DNA of 64,000 nt from an uncultured Psychroserpens sp. (lineage in GTDB: Bacteria > Bacteroidota > Bacteroidia > Flavobacteriales > Flavobacteriaceae), in contig NZ_CANMVN010000009.1 in NCBI RefSeq assembly GCF_947501425.1, positions 62,001 to 126,000 on the forward strand, written 5' to 3'. Made by a program: the position numbers and the translations under genes. Under the pieces are notes generated by a model, which was not told the DNA's origin, ran no database searches, and saw nothing but the letters and a program-made list of their open reading frames with translations. Shown here piece by piece: positions 8,067 to 14,867 of the stretch. Every line of letters begins with the position of its first letter. Within the stretch, counting starts at the first letter, position 1.

Positions 8067-9239
8067 TCAAAAAAACTTTAAGTTTTTCTTATTCATTCTT
8101 CTCAGCAATGGGCTACATCTGTAGCGATCTTCATGGTATTCGTTATATAATTCGTCAAGCTTTTGTACACACCATTCAATACCTTTTTCATCTGCCCAAG
8201 CCAGTAATCCTTTAGGATAATTAACCCCTTTGGTCATAGCATTATCAATATCTTCAGCGGAAGCAATATTTAAAAACAAGGCATCGGCAGCTTCGTTAAT
8301 GAGCATGACCAACACACGATCAAAAATTTGTTGCTTGAGAGACGCTTCGACTTCGCTTAGAGCGGCACTATCATCTTCGACTCTCTTTCCGTTTTCATCA
8401 TAATCATAATAACCTTTACCTGATTTTCGCCCTAAATATCCTGCTTCTGCAAATCGCTTTTGAGTGAATGCTGGTTTATATCTAGGATCAAAATAGAATG
8501 CTGTAAATACGGTTTCAGTGACTGTATAATTGACATCATTACCAATAAAATCCATTAATTCAAATGGTCCCATTCTGAAACCACCTAAGGTTTTTAAACT
8601 TGAGTCGATTGTTGTAAAATCAGCAATACCTTCCTCATAGATTCTTAGTGCTTCACCGTAAAATGGTCTGGCCACTCTATTCACAATAAAACCAGGTGTA
8701 TCTTTAGCGACTGCAACTACTTTTTTCCACTCGGAAATAGTTTTCACTGAAACATCTAAAACGTCTTTTGAAGTTTGAATAGCAGGAATGACCTCAACCA
8801 GTTTCATTAAAGGAGCTGGATTAAAAAAGTGAATTCCAATACAACGTTCTGGTGTTTGCAAAGATGCAGCAATAGATGCAATAGACAAACTAGAAGTGTT
8901 GGACGCAATGATACAATCCTCTGCAACGTAACTTTCCAATTCAGAGAAGACCTTTTTCTTAATGTCTAGATTTTCAATGATAGCTTCAATGGTCAAATTA
9001 GAATCTGCTAAGTCCTTTAAGCTGTCTACATAAGAGATATTACTTTGAATCCTGTTTTTTTCATTGGCATCGATACGTCCTTTTTCAATAAGACGACTTA
9101 ATATTTTTTCTAAAGCAGCTTTGGCTTTGTCTAGTGCTTCGTGATTAGTATCGTATAATTTGACTTTACAACCAGCAGTTGAAGCCACTTGTGCAATACC
9201 GCTACCCATAGTTCCACTGCCTATAATTCCTACGTTCAT
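8067..9239 (-). CDS. paaH: PaaH 3-hydroxyacyl-CoA dehydrogenase
   Basis: A 390-residue NAD-dependent 3-hydroxyacyl-CoA dehydrogenase. It has the Rossmann motif GSGTMGSGIAQ at residues 7-17, the substrate/catalytic segments SNTSSLSI and HFFNPAPLMKLVEV, and two 3HCDH C-terminal domains (about 190-285 and 300-385). PaaH oxidises 3-hydroxyadipyl-CoA. Residues about 290-300 (AALSEVEASL) are encoded by a copy of the family C dispersed repeat (8337-8368), placed exactly in the linker between the two C-terminal domains; the frame stays open. It is shorter than E. coli PaaH (475). Upstream lies paaG, separated by 51 bp with another family C copy. Confidence 0.9.
   Translation of the reverse strand: MNVGIIGSGTMGSGIAQVASTAGCKVKLYDTNHEALDKAKAALEKILSRLIEKGRIDANEKNRIQSNISYVDSLKDLADSNLTIEAIIENLDIKKKVFSELESYVAEDCIIASNTSSLSIASIAASLQTPERCIGIHFFNPAPLMKLVEVIPAIQTSKDVLDVSVKTISEWKKVVAVAKDTPGFIVNRVARPFYGEALRIYEEGIADFTTIDSSLKTLGGFRMGPFELMDFIGNDVNYTVTETVFTAFYFDPRYKPAFTQKRFAEAGYLGRKSGKGYYDYDENGKRVEDDSAALSEVEASLKQQIFDRVLVMLINEAADALFLNIASAEDIDNAMTKGVNYPKGLLAWADEKGIEWCVQKLDELYNEYHEDRYRCSPLLRRMNKKNLKFF
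8337..8368. repeat. Dispersed repeat, family C copy inside the paaH coding sequence
   Basis: GAGACGCTTCGACTTCGCTT with the following AGAGCGGCA matches the intergenic family C copies (TTCGACTTCGCTCA at 11646-11659, TTCGACTACGCTCA at 9262-9275). It is read on the minus strand as SAALSEVEASL in the PaaH interdomain linker. Confidence 0.75.
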
Positions 9240-9254
9240 ATTTTATTTTTAAAT

Positions 9255-9287
9255 GAGACCTTTCGACTACGCTCAAGGTGACAGGTC
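9255..9287. repeat. Dispersed repeat, family C copy
   Basis: GAGACCTTTCGACTACGCTC plus AAGGTGACAGGTC fills most of the 51-bp gap between paaG and paaH. The ends GACCT / AGGTC are complementary, so the element can form a hairpin in the operon mRNA. Confidence 0.8.
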
Positions 9288-9290
9288 TTT

Positions 9291-10079
9291 TTATTTGCCT
9301 TTAAATTCTGGTTTTCTCTTTTCAATGAATGCAGCAACACCTTCAGCATAGTCATCACTTCCTGCTGCTTCAATTTGATTTTTCGATTCTAATGCTAACT
9401 GCTCACTCAAATTGTTTGTTAGCGATTTATTAAATGTTTGCTTTATTAATCCTAAAGCCTTTGTAGGTAAGTTGGCCATTTTAGCTGCAATACTATTAAT
9501 GGTGTTTTCAAAGTCTTCGGAAGGCACATATTTATAGATCATTCCAATACGTTCAGCTTCTTCAGCAGATACCTTATCGCCCAACATCGCTAGTGCAGAA
9601 GCTTTTTGGAATCCGATCAATCTTGGCAAAAAGAACGTCCCTGCACTATCAGGTATAAGTCCGATAAGACTAAACGCCTGAATAAAGCTCGCTTTTTCAT
9701 CGGCAACCACAACATCACAAGCCAAAGCAATATTAGCTCCTGCTCCAGCTGCTACACCATTAACGGCTGCAATGATTGGTTTTTCGATATGTCGAATTCT
9801 GGAGATGATTGGGTTGTAATGCTCCTCGAGGATTTTTTTGAAACCCGGATTTAATTCGGGATCGGTAACCTCTTTAAGGTCCTGACCTGCACAAAATGCT
9901 TTTCCATTTCCAGACAGGACTATGGCTCTAACCTCGTTATTAGATTCGCATTCGTCTAGAATAGATTGCAGGCTTAAAGCCATTTCACGATTGAAACTAT
10001 TGAATACGTTTGGTCTGTTAAGCGTGATATACGCTACTTTGTTTTCAATTTTTAAAATAATTGAATTATTATTGCTCAT
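9291..10079 (-). CDS. paaG: PaaG ring-1,2-epoxyphenylacetyl-CoA isomerase
   Basis: A 262-residue crotonase-fold isomerase. It shows the PaaG signature FCAGQDLKEV, the oxyanion segment GVAAGAGANIALACD and LIGLIPDSAGTFFLPRLIG, where the Asp of IPD is the catalytic residue of PaaG-type isomerases in place of the hydratase glutamates. PaaG turns the epoxide made by PaaABCE into oxepin-CoA. Length equals the E. coli enzyme. It is followed by paaH (51 bp) and preceded by paaD across a 197-bp repeat-filled gap. Confidence 0.92.
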   Translation of the reverse strand: MSNNNSIILKIENKVAYITLNRPNVFNSFNREMALSLQSILDECESNNEVRAIVLSGNGKAFCAGQDLKEVTDPELNPGFKKILEEHYNPIISRIRHIEKPIIAAVNGVAAGAGANIALACDVVVADEKASFIQAFSLIGLIPDSAGTFFLPRLIGFQKASALAMLGDKVSAEEAERIGMIYKYVPSEDFENTINSIAAKMANLPTKALGLIKQTFNKSLTNNLSEQLALESKNQIEAAGSDDYAEGVAAFIEKRKPEFKGK

Positions 10080-10103
10080 ACCTTTTATTTTACAATAGAC
10101 CTT

Positions 10104-10213
10104 GGTCGCGTTAGCGATTGAACGGTCTGTTTAAGCTCTTCCCGACAAATAATGGTCGGGAAAGCGAGAAGTGAAAGCGCGACCCTTTGTAGCTTTCAGC
10201 GAAAGAGGGTAAC
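10104..10213. repeat. Dispersed hairpin repeat, family B (long copy)
   Basis: The element has complementary outer ends (GGTCGCG at 10104-10110, CGCGACC at 10178-10184) and an inner perfect hairpin TTCCCGAC-aaataatg... closing with GTCGGGAA (10139-10162). A tail GGTAACGC follows, as in the shorter copy at 1076-1151. It occupies the paaD-paaG gap and has no coding capacity. Confidence 0.8.
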
Positions 10214-10276
10214 GCTATACTTATTTTATTAATTCCTTATGAGATCCTGAATCAAGTTTAGGATCTCAACACGTGA

Positions 10277-10777
10277 TTACTTCAAACATTTAAAATAGTC
10301 GAATGGCTCTTGACAATCATCACACTGAAATTGTGCTTTACATGCGGTAGAACCAAATTGACTTACTAATCGTGTGTTTTGCGAACCACAATTGGTACAC
10401 TTCACGATACGTTTTCCATGGAGCAAAACATCTTTATCAGCCTCAGCTTCCAAAGGTGCTGCTATTCCATAATCTTCGAGCGCTTTACGTCCTCTTGGCG
10501 TAATCCAATCGGTTGTCCAGGCAGGATGCAAAATGAGATCAATTTCAGACTCATAGCCTGCATGTTTAAGTGCTTTTTTTATATCATCTCCAATGACATC
10601 CATTGCAGGACAACCACTGTAAGTAGGTGTGATTTCAACTTTAACTAGATCACCAATAATCGTGGCCGATCGCACAACTCCCATATCCATAATAGACAAT
10701 ACCGGAATTTCAGGATCTGAGACCTGTTCCAATATTGGAATTAAAATCTTATCTATATTTTGTTCTGTTGTTGTCAT
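10277..10777 (-). CDS. paaD: PaaD, MIP18-type assembly factor of the phenylacetyl-CoA epoxidase
   Basis: A 166-residue protein with an N-terminal MIP18/DUF59 domain (DPEIPVLSIMDMGVVRS, TPTYSGCPAMDVIGDDI with the conserved Cys) and a C-terminal zinc-ribbon-like segment with CTNCGS and CDDCQ pairs plus a further Cys (TACKAQF). PaaD is needed to assemble the iron-sulphur or di-iron centres of the PaaABCE epoxidase. Length and both domains match canonical PaaD. It follows paaC across a 76-bp gap with a family A repeat. Confidence 0.93.
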   Translation of the reverse strand: MTTTEQNIDKILIPILEQVSDPEIPVLSIMDMGVVRSATIIGDLVKVEITPTYSGCPAMDVIGDDIKKALKHAGYESEIDLILHPAWTTDWITPRGRKALEDYGIAAPLEAEADKDVLLHGKRIVKCTNCGSQNTRLVSQFGSTACKAQFQCDDCQEPFDYFKCLK

Positions 10778-10789
10778 AATTATAAGATG

Positions 10790-10845
10790 CTTCGACTGTA
10801 CTTACGCTAAAGCTTCAGTAACACGCGTACGCTCAGCAAGCCAAG
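10790..10845. repeat. Dispersed repeat, family A copy
   Basis: TTCGACTGTACTTACGCTAA then AGCTTCAGTAACACGCGTACGCTCAG. It matches 1003-1057 with a few substitutions. Its two ends share the TTCGACT / GCTCAG termini of the shorter family C, so family C may be an internally deleted form. It fills the paaC-paaD gap. Confidence 0.75.
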
Positions 10846-10853
10846 ATTATTAT

Positions 10854-11609
10854 TTACCACTGCATGTTTGGATAAGCGCGTTGCATGTATTGCAATTCGG
10901 CTAAAATATATCCTAAATGCTCTGTATGGATGCCATGTTTTCCACCTTTGTGAAAATATTTGGATTCAGGAACTTGGAGCGTAGCTGCTTCCAATACTTC
11001 TGAGACATAATTGTAATATGCATCCTTAAGCTGGGTCACATCAACACCTATCCCTTCGGCAACCATAGCCTTGTCAGCATCGGTTTGATGGAATAATTCG
11101 TCTGTATACATCCAAAGATCATTGATAGCCTCCTGAATCTTAGCTTTGCTTTCATCGGTACCATCACCTAAACGTTTTATCCAATCTGAAGAGAAACGCT
11201 CGTGATAGCTTACTTCTTTGATACATTTATTAGCTATTGCAGACAGCGTTAAATCTGTACTTTTTTGCAATTCTCTTAAAAACATAAGGTGGTAAGCATC
11301 AAATAGGAATTGTCGTCCTAATGTGTATGCGAAATTTGTATTAGGTTGTTCAACCAACAATACATTTTTATAGTCACGTTCTTTTCTTAGCATAGCGATA
11401 TCATCCTCAGAACGACCATCTCCAGCAATTTTTCCTGCATATTGAAAATAGCTACGTACTTGTCCGAATAAATCCAAAGAGATATTGGTACAAGCGATAT
11501 CGGTTTCCAAATTTGGCCCATGACCACAAAGCTCTCCCAGACGCTGACCTAAGATTAAGCTATTATCTGCAATACCTAAAATATAGTTATATAAATTTTC
11601 GTTTTTCAT
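10854..11609 (-). CDS. paaC: PaaC, non-catalytic structural subunit of phenylacetyl-CoA epoxidase
   Basis: The ATG at 11609 gives 251 residues beginning MKNENLYNYILGIADNSLIL, matching the normal PaaC length and N-terminus. A frame extending back to 11645 would need a GTG inside a dispersed repeat and is rejected. The protein is a ferritin-like helical bundle (GQRLGELCGHGP, LVEQPNTNFAYTLGRQFLFDAY, ISYHERFSSDWIKRLGDGT in part) that pairs with PaaA but lacks the full set of di-iron ligands. It is needed for activity and for docking PaaB/PaaE. Operon position is between paaB and paaD as usual. Confidence 0.93.
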   Translation of the reverse strand: MKNENLYNYILGIADNSLILGQRLGELCGHGPNLETDIACTNISLDLFGQVRSYFQYAGKIAGDGRSEDDIAMLRKERDYKNVLLVEQPNTNFAYTLGRQFLFDAYHLMFLRELQKSTDLTLSAIANKCIKEVSYHERFSSDWIKRLGDGTDESKAKIQEAINDLWMYTDELFHQTDADKAMVAEGIGVDVTQLKDAYYNYVSEVLEAATLQVPESKYFHKGGKHGIHTEHLGYILAELQYMQRAYPNMQW

Positions 11610-11637
11610 CTTAAAATTTGTTTGATGAGATTCTTGA

Positions 11638-11669
11638 TGTGACACTTCGACTTCGCTCAGTGTGACAGT
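11638..11669. repeat. Dispersed repeat, family C copy
   Basis: TGTGACACTTCGACTTCGCT followed by CAGTGTGACAG, a perfect-ended hairpin (TGTGACAC against GTGTGACA in part), lies in the 84-bp paaB-paaC gap. Confidence 0.8.
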
Positions 11670-11693
11670 TCAAGGTATCATATCACTAATTTA

Positions 11694-11981
11694 TTACATA
11701 TGTTTTACGTCATCTGGCACATCATAAAATGTTGGGTGACGATAGACTTTATCTTGAGCAGGCTCAAATAATTCTCCATTATTTTCAGGGTTTGATGCTG
11801 TAATATGTTTAGATTCGACTACCCAAATACTCACACCTTCATTACGTCTGGTGTAGACATCGCGTGCATTTTCGAGTGCCATTTCAGCATCGGCTGCATG
11901 GAGGCTTCCAAAGTGTCTATGTTCTAATCCGTTTTTACTTCTTACGAAGATTTCCCAAAGGGGCCAGTTTTTTGTTGACAT
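11694..11981 (-). CDS. paaB: PaaB subunit of phenylacetyl-CoA epoxidase
   Basis: A 95-residue protein that matches PaaB over its full length: WPLWEIFVRSKNGLEHRHFGSLHA at the N-terminus, then ALENARDVYTRRNEGVSIWVVES and the C-terminal KVYRHPTFYDVPDDVKHM. PaaB bridges PaaAC heterodimers in the multicomponent epoxidase and probably helps PaaE dock. The gene lies 12 bp after paaA. Confidence 0.95.
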   Translation of the reverse strand: MSTKNWPLWEIFVRSKNGLEHRHFGSLHAADAEMALENARDVYTRRNEGVSIWVVESKHITASNPENNGELFEPAQDKVYRHPTFYDVPDDVKHM

Positions 11982-11993
11982 GACTTTATAATT

Positions 11994-12950
11994 TTAAACT
12001 GCTTGTTTTTCTTTACGCTCTTGCTTTTTCTGAGCATGTGCCATTGCTGCATCTCGAACCCATTCGCCTCGCTCCCATGCACCTACTCTAGCTTTCATAC
12101 GTTCTTTATTCATTGGTCCGTGACCTTTAACTACTTGCCAAAACTCATCCCAATCAATAGCTCCGAAATCGTAGCTTTGACGCTCTTCATTCCATTTTAA
12201 ATCTGGATCTGGGATTGTCAGACCTAATACATCTGCCTGAGGCACAGTTTGGTCAATAAATTGTTGACGTAATTCATCGTTGGTCTTACGTTTTAATTTC
12301 CATTTCATTGATTGTTCAGTATGAACCGATTTATCATCTGTTGGACCTAACATCATGAGACTAGGCCACCACCATCGATTTAAAGCATCTTGAGCCATTT
12401 CTTTTTGCTCAGGTGTACCGTTAGCTAATTTGAGCATGATCTCAAATCCTTGTCTTTGGTGGAAACTTTCCTCTTTACAAACACGAATCATCGCTCTAGC
12501 ATAAGGACCATAAGATGTGTTGCACAATGGCACTTGATTAATAATTGCGGCACCATCAACCAACCAACCAATTGCTCCCATATCTGCCCAAGTCAGTGCT
12601 GGGTAATTAAAAATACTTGAGTATTTTGCTTTTCCAGAATGCAATTGCTCATACAATTCATCTCTAGATACACCTAGAGTTTCGCAAGCACTGTACAAAT
12701 ACAATCCATGTCCTGCCTCATCCTGAACTTTAGCCAGTAGTGCTACTTTACGTCTTAAAGAAGGTGCTCTGGTAATCCAGTTTCCTTCAGGAAGCATTCC
12801 TACAATTTCTGAATGGGCATGCTGAGAGATTTGTCTGATATGTGTCTTACGATACTTTTCAGGCATCCAATCTTTTGGTTCGATCTTTTCATCTCTTGCA
12901 ATTCGTTCATCAAATTGTCTTTCTAAACTTTTGATCTGTTCTTCACTCAT
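11994..12950 (-). CDS. paaA: PaaA, catalytic di-iron subunit of phenylacetyl-CoA 1,2-epoxidase
   Basis: A 318-residue ferritin-like monooxygenase. The di-iron ligand motifs are visible: [19 protein letters not shown] (ExxH) and [17 protein letters not shown] (ExxxH-type pair). PaaA inserts oxygen into the aromatic ring of phenylacetyl-CoA, using electrons from PaaE. The length agrees with characterised PaaA and the C-terminal segment is charged ([11 protein letters not shown]). It is transcribed after paaE, across an 85-bp gap containing a TTTTAGCTTTTAGCTGTTGG segment and a long pyrimidine tract. Order here is paaE-A-B-C-D, with the reductase first, unlike the ABCDE order of E. coli. Confidence 0.95.
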   Translation of the reverse strand: MSEEQIKSLERQFDERIARDEKIEPKDWMPEKYRKTHIRQISQHAHSEIVGMLPEGNWITRAPSLRRKVALLAKVQDEAGHGLYLYSACETLGVSRDELYEQLHSGKAKYSSIFNYPALTWADMGAIGWLVDGAAIINQVPLCNTSYGPYARAMIRVCKEESFHQRQGFEIMLKLANGTPEQKEMAQDALNRWWWPSLMMLGPTDDKSVHTEQSMKWKLKRKTNDELRQQFIDQTVPQADVLGLTIPDPDLKWNEERQSYDFGAIDWDEFWQVVKGHGPMNKERMKARVGAWERGEWVRDAAMAHAQKKQERKEKQAV

Positions 12951-13035
12951 AGTTTTTTAGCTTTTAGCTGTTGGCTTTTGCCACAAGCGAGTTATTTTTT
13001 CTTTTTCTTTTTTTTATTTTCTTCTTCAAATAGTA

Positions 13036-14109
13036 TTAAACATCGAAATCAACAACTACTTTATCTGTTGTTGGAACTGCTTGGCAGCTCAACACATAGT
13101 TCTGTTGAACCTCTTTGTCTTCAAGTGCATAATTAATCTTCATCTCCACTTCACCTTCTTTTACCTGACATTTACAAGTACTACATACACCACCTTTACA
13201 GGCAAAAGGCAAATCGGCTCCAGCGTTCAATGCTGCATCTAGAATGTTGTCATAGTCTTTAGTCATAGTGAATAAAAACTCTTTTCCACCATCAACAATG
13301 ACTACTTCTGTACCTTCTACATTTTGCTGAGCAAGGCGTTCAGCTCTTTTAATATCTTCTTCAGAAAGCCCAGAGACAAACAACTCGTAATGCACAAGTT
13401 CTTTTGGTAATCCAGCCTGAACAAGATACTCACTTACATAGTTAACCATTTGCTCTGGTCCGCACAGAAATACTTCGTTAGTATCAGGAATATCAATAAA
13501 TGTTTTGGTTAATACATTCATTTTTTCATCATCGAATCTTCCGTTGAACAACTCAATATCTCTACGTTCCTTGGTAAGAAAATAATAGATTTCAAGTCTA
13601 CCAAAAAATGCATTTCTTAATTGCTCTAGTTCTTCTTTAAAGATAATAGATTTTGCTGTTTTATTTACATAAAACAACTTACAAGTTGCGTTGGATTCAG
13701 ATTTAAGATGTGTTTTTATCATGGATAGTACAGGTGTGATACCACTTCCTGCGGCAAAAAACAAATAGTTTTTTGCTTTGTCTGGAGCTATTGACACACC
13801 AAAAGCACCACTTGGAGGCATGACTTCTATGACGTCTCCAGTTTTCAAACTTTCATTAATAAAGGTTGAAAACTTACCACCAGGAATTTGCTTTACAGCA
13901 ACTTTCCACTGACGATCTATAGGGCTTGAACACAACGAATAAGATCGGCGCACATCTTCACCATTGATATCAGCTTTGAGCGTCAAATGTTGTCCTTGTC
14001 TAAACTCAAACTCACTATGAAGTTCTTTTGGAACATCAAATGTGACTACCGAACAATCATTTGTTTCTTTGTATATATCCTGAATTTTTAATTTATGAAA
14101 TTGAGCCAT
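13036..14109 (-). CDS. paaE: PaaE, ferredoxin-NAD(P)H reductase subunit of phenylacetyl-CoA epoxidase
   Basis: A 357-residue reductase with three domains. The FAD-binding barrel (1-105) has RRSYSLCSSP-like RSYSLCSS, the NAD(P) domain (110-235) has FFAAGSGITPVLSM and FLCGPEQM, and the C-terminal plant-type 2Fe-2S domain has CKGGVCSTCKC followed by a distant Cys (VLSCQAVP). It carries electrons from NADPH to PaaA. It is the first structural gene of the operon: the promoter and putative TetR operator lie within 55 bp upstream. Confidence 0.95.
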   Translation of the reverse strand: MAQFHKLKIQDIYKETNDCSVVTFDVPKELHSEFEFRQGQHLTLKADINGEDVRRSYSLCSSPIDRQWKVAVKQIPGGKFSTFINESLKTGDVIEVMPPSGAFGVSIAPDKAKNYLFFAAGSGITPVLSMIKTHLKSESNATCKLFYVNKTAKSIIFKEELEQLRNAFFGRLEIYYFLTKERRDIELFNGRFDDEKMNVLTKTFIDIPDTNEVFLCGPEQMVNYVSEYLVQAGLPKELVHYELFVSGLSEEDIKRAERLAQQNVEGTEVVIVDGGKEFLFTMTKDYDNILDAALNAGADLPFACKGGVCSTCKCQVKEGEVEMKINYALEDKEVQQNYVLSCQAVPTTDKVVVDFDV

Positions 14110-14127
14110 AAGTGTGCAATAATAATT

Positions 14128-14147
14128 AAACTAACGCTTGTTAGTTT
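14128..14147. promoter_or_regulatory. Putative TetR-family operator at the paaE promoter
   Basis: AAACTAACGCTTGTTAGTTT has perfect 8-bp arms around a 4-bp spacer. It begins 6 bp after the -7 element and ends 18 bp before the paaE start codon, so a bound dimer would cover the transcription start. The next gene upstream encodes a TetR repressor, the natural ligand-responsive partner. Binding is inferred, not shown. Confidence 0.7.
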
Positions 14148-14153
14148 GGTCAA

Positions 14154-14161
14154 CAAATATA
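14154..14161 (-). promoter_or_regulatory. -7 promoter element of the paa operon
   Basis: On the minus strand the sequence reads TATATTTG, an exact match to the Bacteroidota -7 consensus TAnnTTTG. No good -33 TTG is seen at the expected distance, which would suit a regulated promoter. Confidence 0.55.
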
Positions 14162-14178
14162 CAAAATTTAATTCTTAA

Positions 14179-14748
14179 CTAAGTGTTAATTCCGTCAATG
14201 AGAACTTCGCTCAGGCTCTGAGCTAAATCGTTTGCGTTAAGGTCTTCTTTTTTTGGTATCCACAGGTACAGAGAACGCAATGTTGAGAGCATAGAAAACA
14301 TAATCACTTCAGGATTACTTTGTTTTATTTCTGAAGCTAAGATTCCCTCTTTAATAATCTGCAAGAAGTTATTTTCATAGTCATCTCGCAATTGCAGATA
14401 ATACTCTAATTGGTCTTCAAGATGCATCCAGTCATTATTTAATGATGCCATACCATTAGTATTGTTGGCTGTTATATCAACATGTAAAGTAACCACACGT
14501 TTCAATTTTGAAATATTAGACATTTCAGAATTAATAATGGTAGTCATTCCGTTGGTAAACTCCTCAGCTATAGAAATAATAATCGCTTTTAACAGATCTT
14601 GCTTGGAATTGATGTGATTATAAAGACTCGCTGCTTTCATTCCCATAGCAGTAGCCAAATCTCGCATGGTTACAGCACTATATCCCTTTTCTTTAAAAAG
14701 TTTAGCTGCAGTATTTATAATTTCGTCCTTCCGGGTTTCTGGTTTCAT
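14179..14748 (-). CDS. TetR-family regulator, probable PaaR-type repressor of phenylacetate genes
   Basis: A 189-residue protein with an N-terminal TetR helix-turn-helix (GYSAVTMRDLATAMGMKAASLYNHINSKQDLL, residues 23-55) and a helical ligand/dimerisation domain. It lies directly upstream of paaE in the same direction, 69 bp apart, with a palindromic operator in that gap, and divergent from phenylalanine hydroxylase. In other bacteria TetR-type PaaR proteins are repressors relieved by phenylacetyl-CoA; that ligand is an inference here. The E. coli-type regulator PaaX is absent. Confidence 0.85.
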   Translation of the reverse strand: MKPETRKDEIINTAAKLFKEKGYSAVTMRDLATAMGMKAASLYNHINSKQDLLKAIIISIAEEFTNGMTTIINSEMSNISKLKRVVTLHVDITANNTNGMASLNNDWMHLEDQLEYYLQLRDDYENNFLQIIKEGILASEIKQSNPEVIMFSMLSTLRSLYLWIPKKEDLNANDLAQSLSEVLIDGINT

Positions 14749-14825
14749 TGGGACTAAGATACATATTCGATTTAAACTATAAAGAGATGAAACATTTGAA
14801 CTGTAACAAGGCCATTTTTAATTCA

Positions 14826-14833
14826 TAACTTTG
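14826..14833 (+). promoter_or_regulatory. Candidate -7 element of the phenylalanine hydroxylase gene
   Basis: TAACTTTG fits the TAnnTTTG consensus 35 bp upstream of the start codon. The nearest upstream TTTG is at a longer spacing than normal, so the promoter is only probable. Confidence 0.45.
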
Positions 14834-14867
14834 TAAGGTTTTAACGCTAATACCATCTCAATATTCT

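Noticed and set aside
11610-11645. GTG start for paaC inside a repeat
   Set aside because: The start lies in a dispersed repeat; the ATG at 11609 gives the normal PaaC N-terminus.
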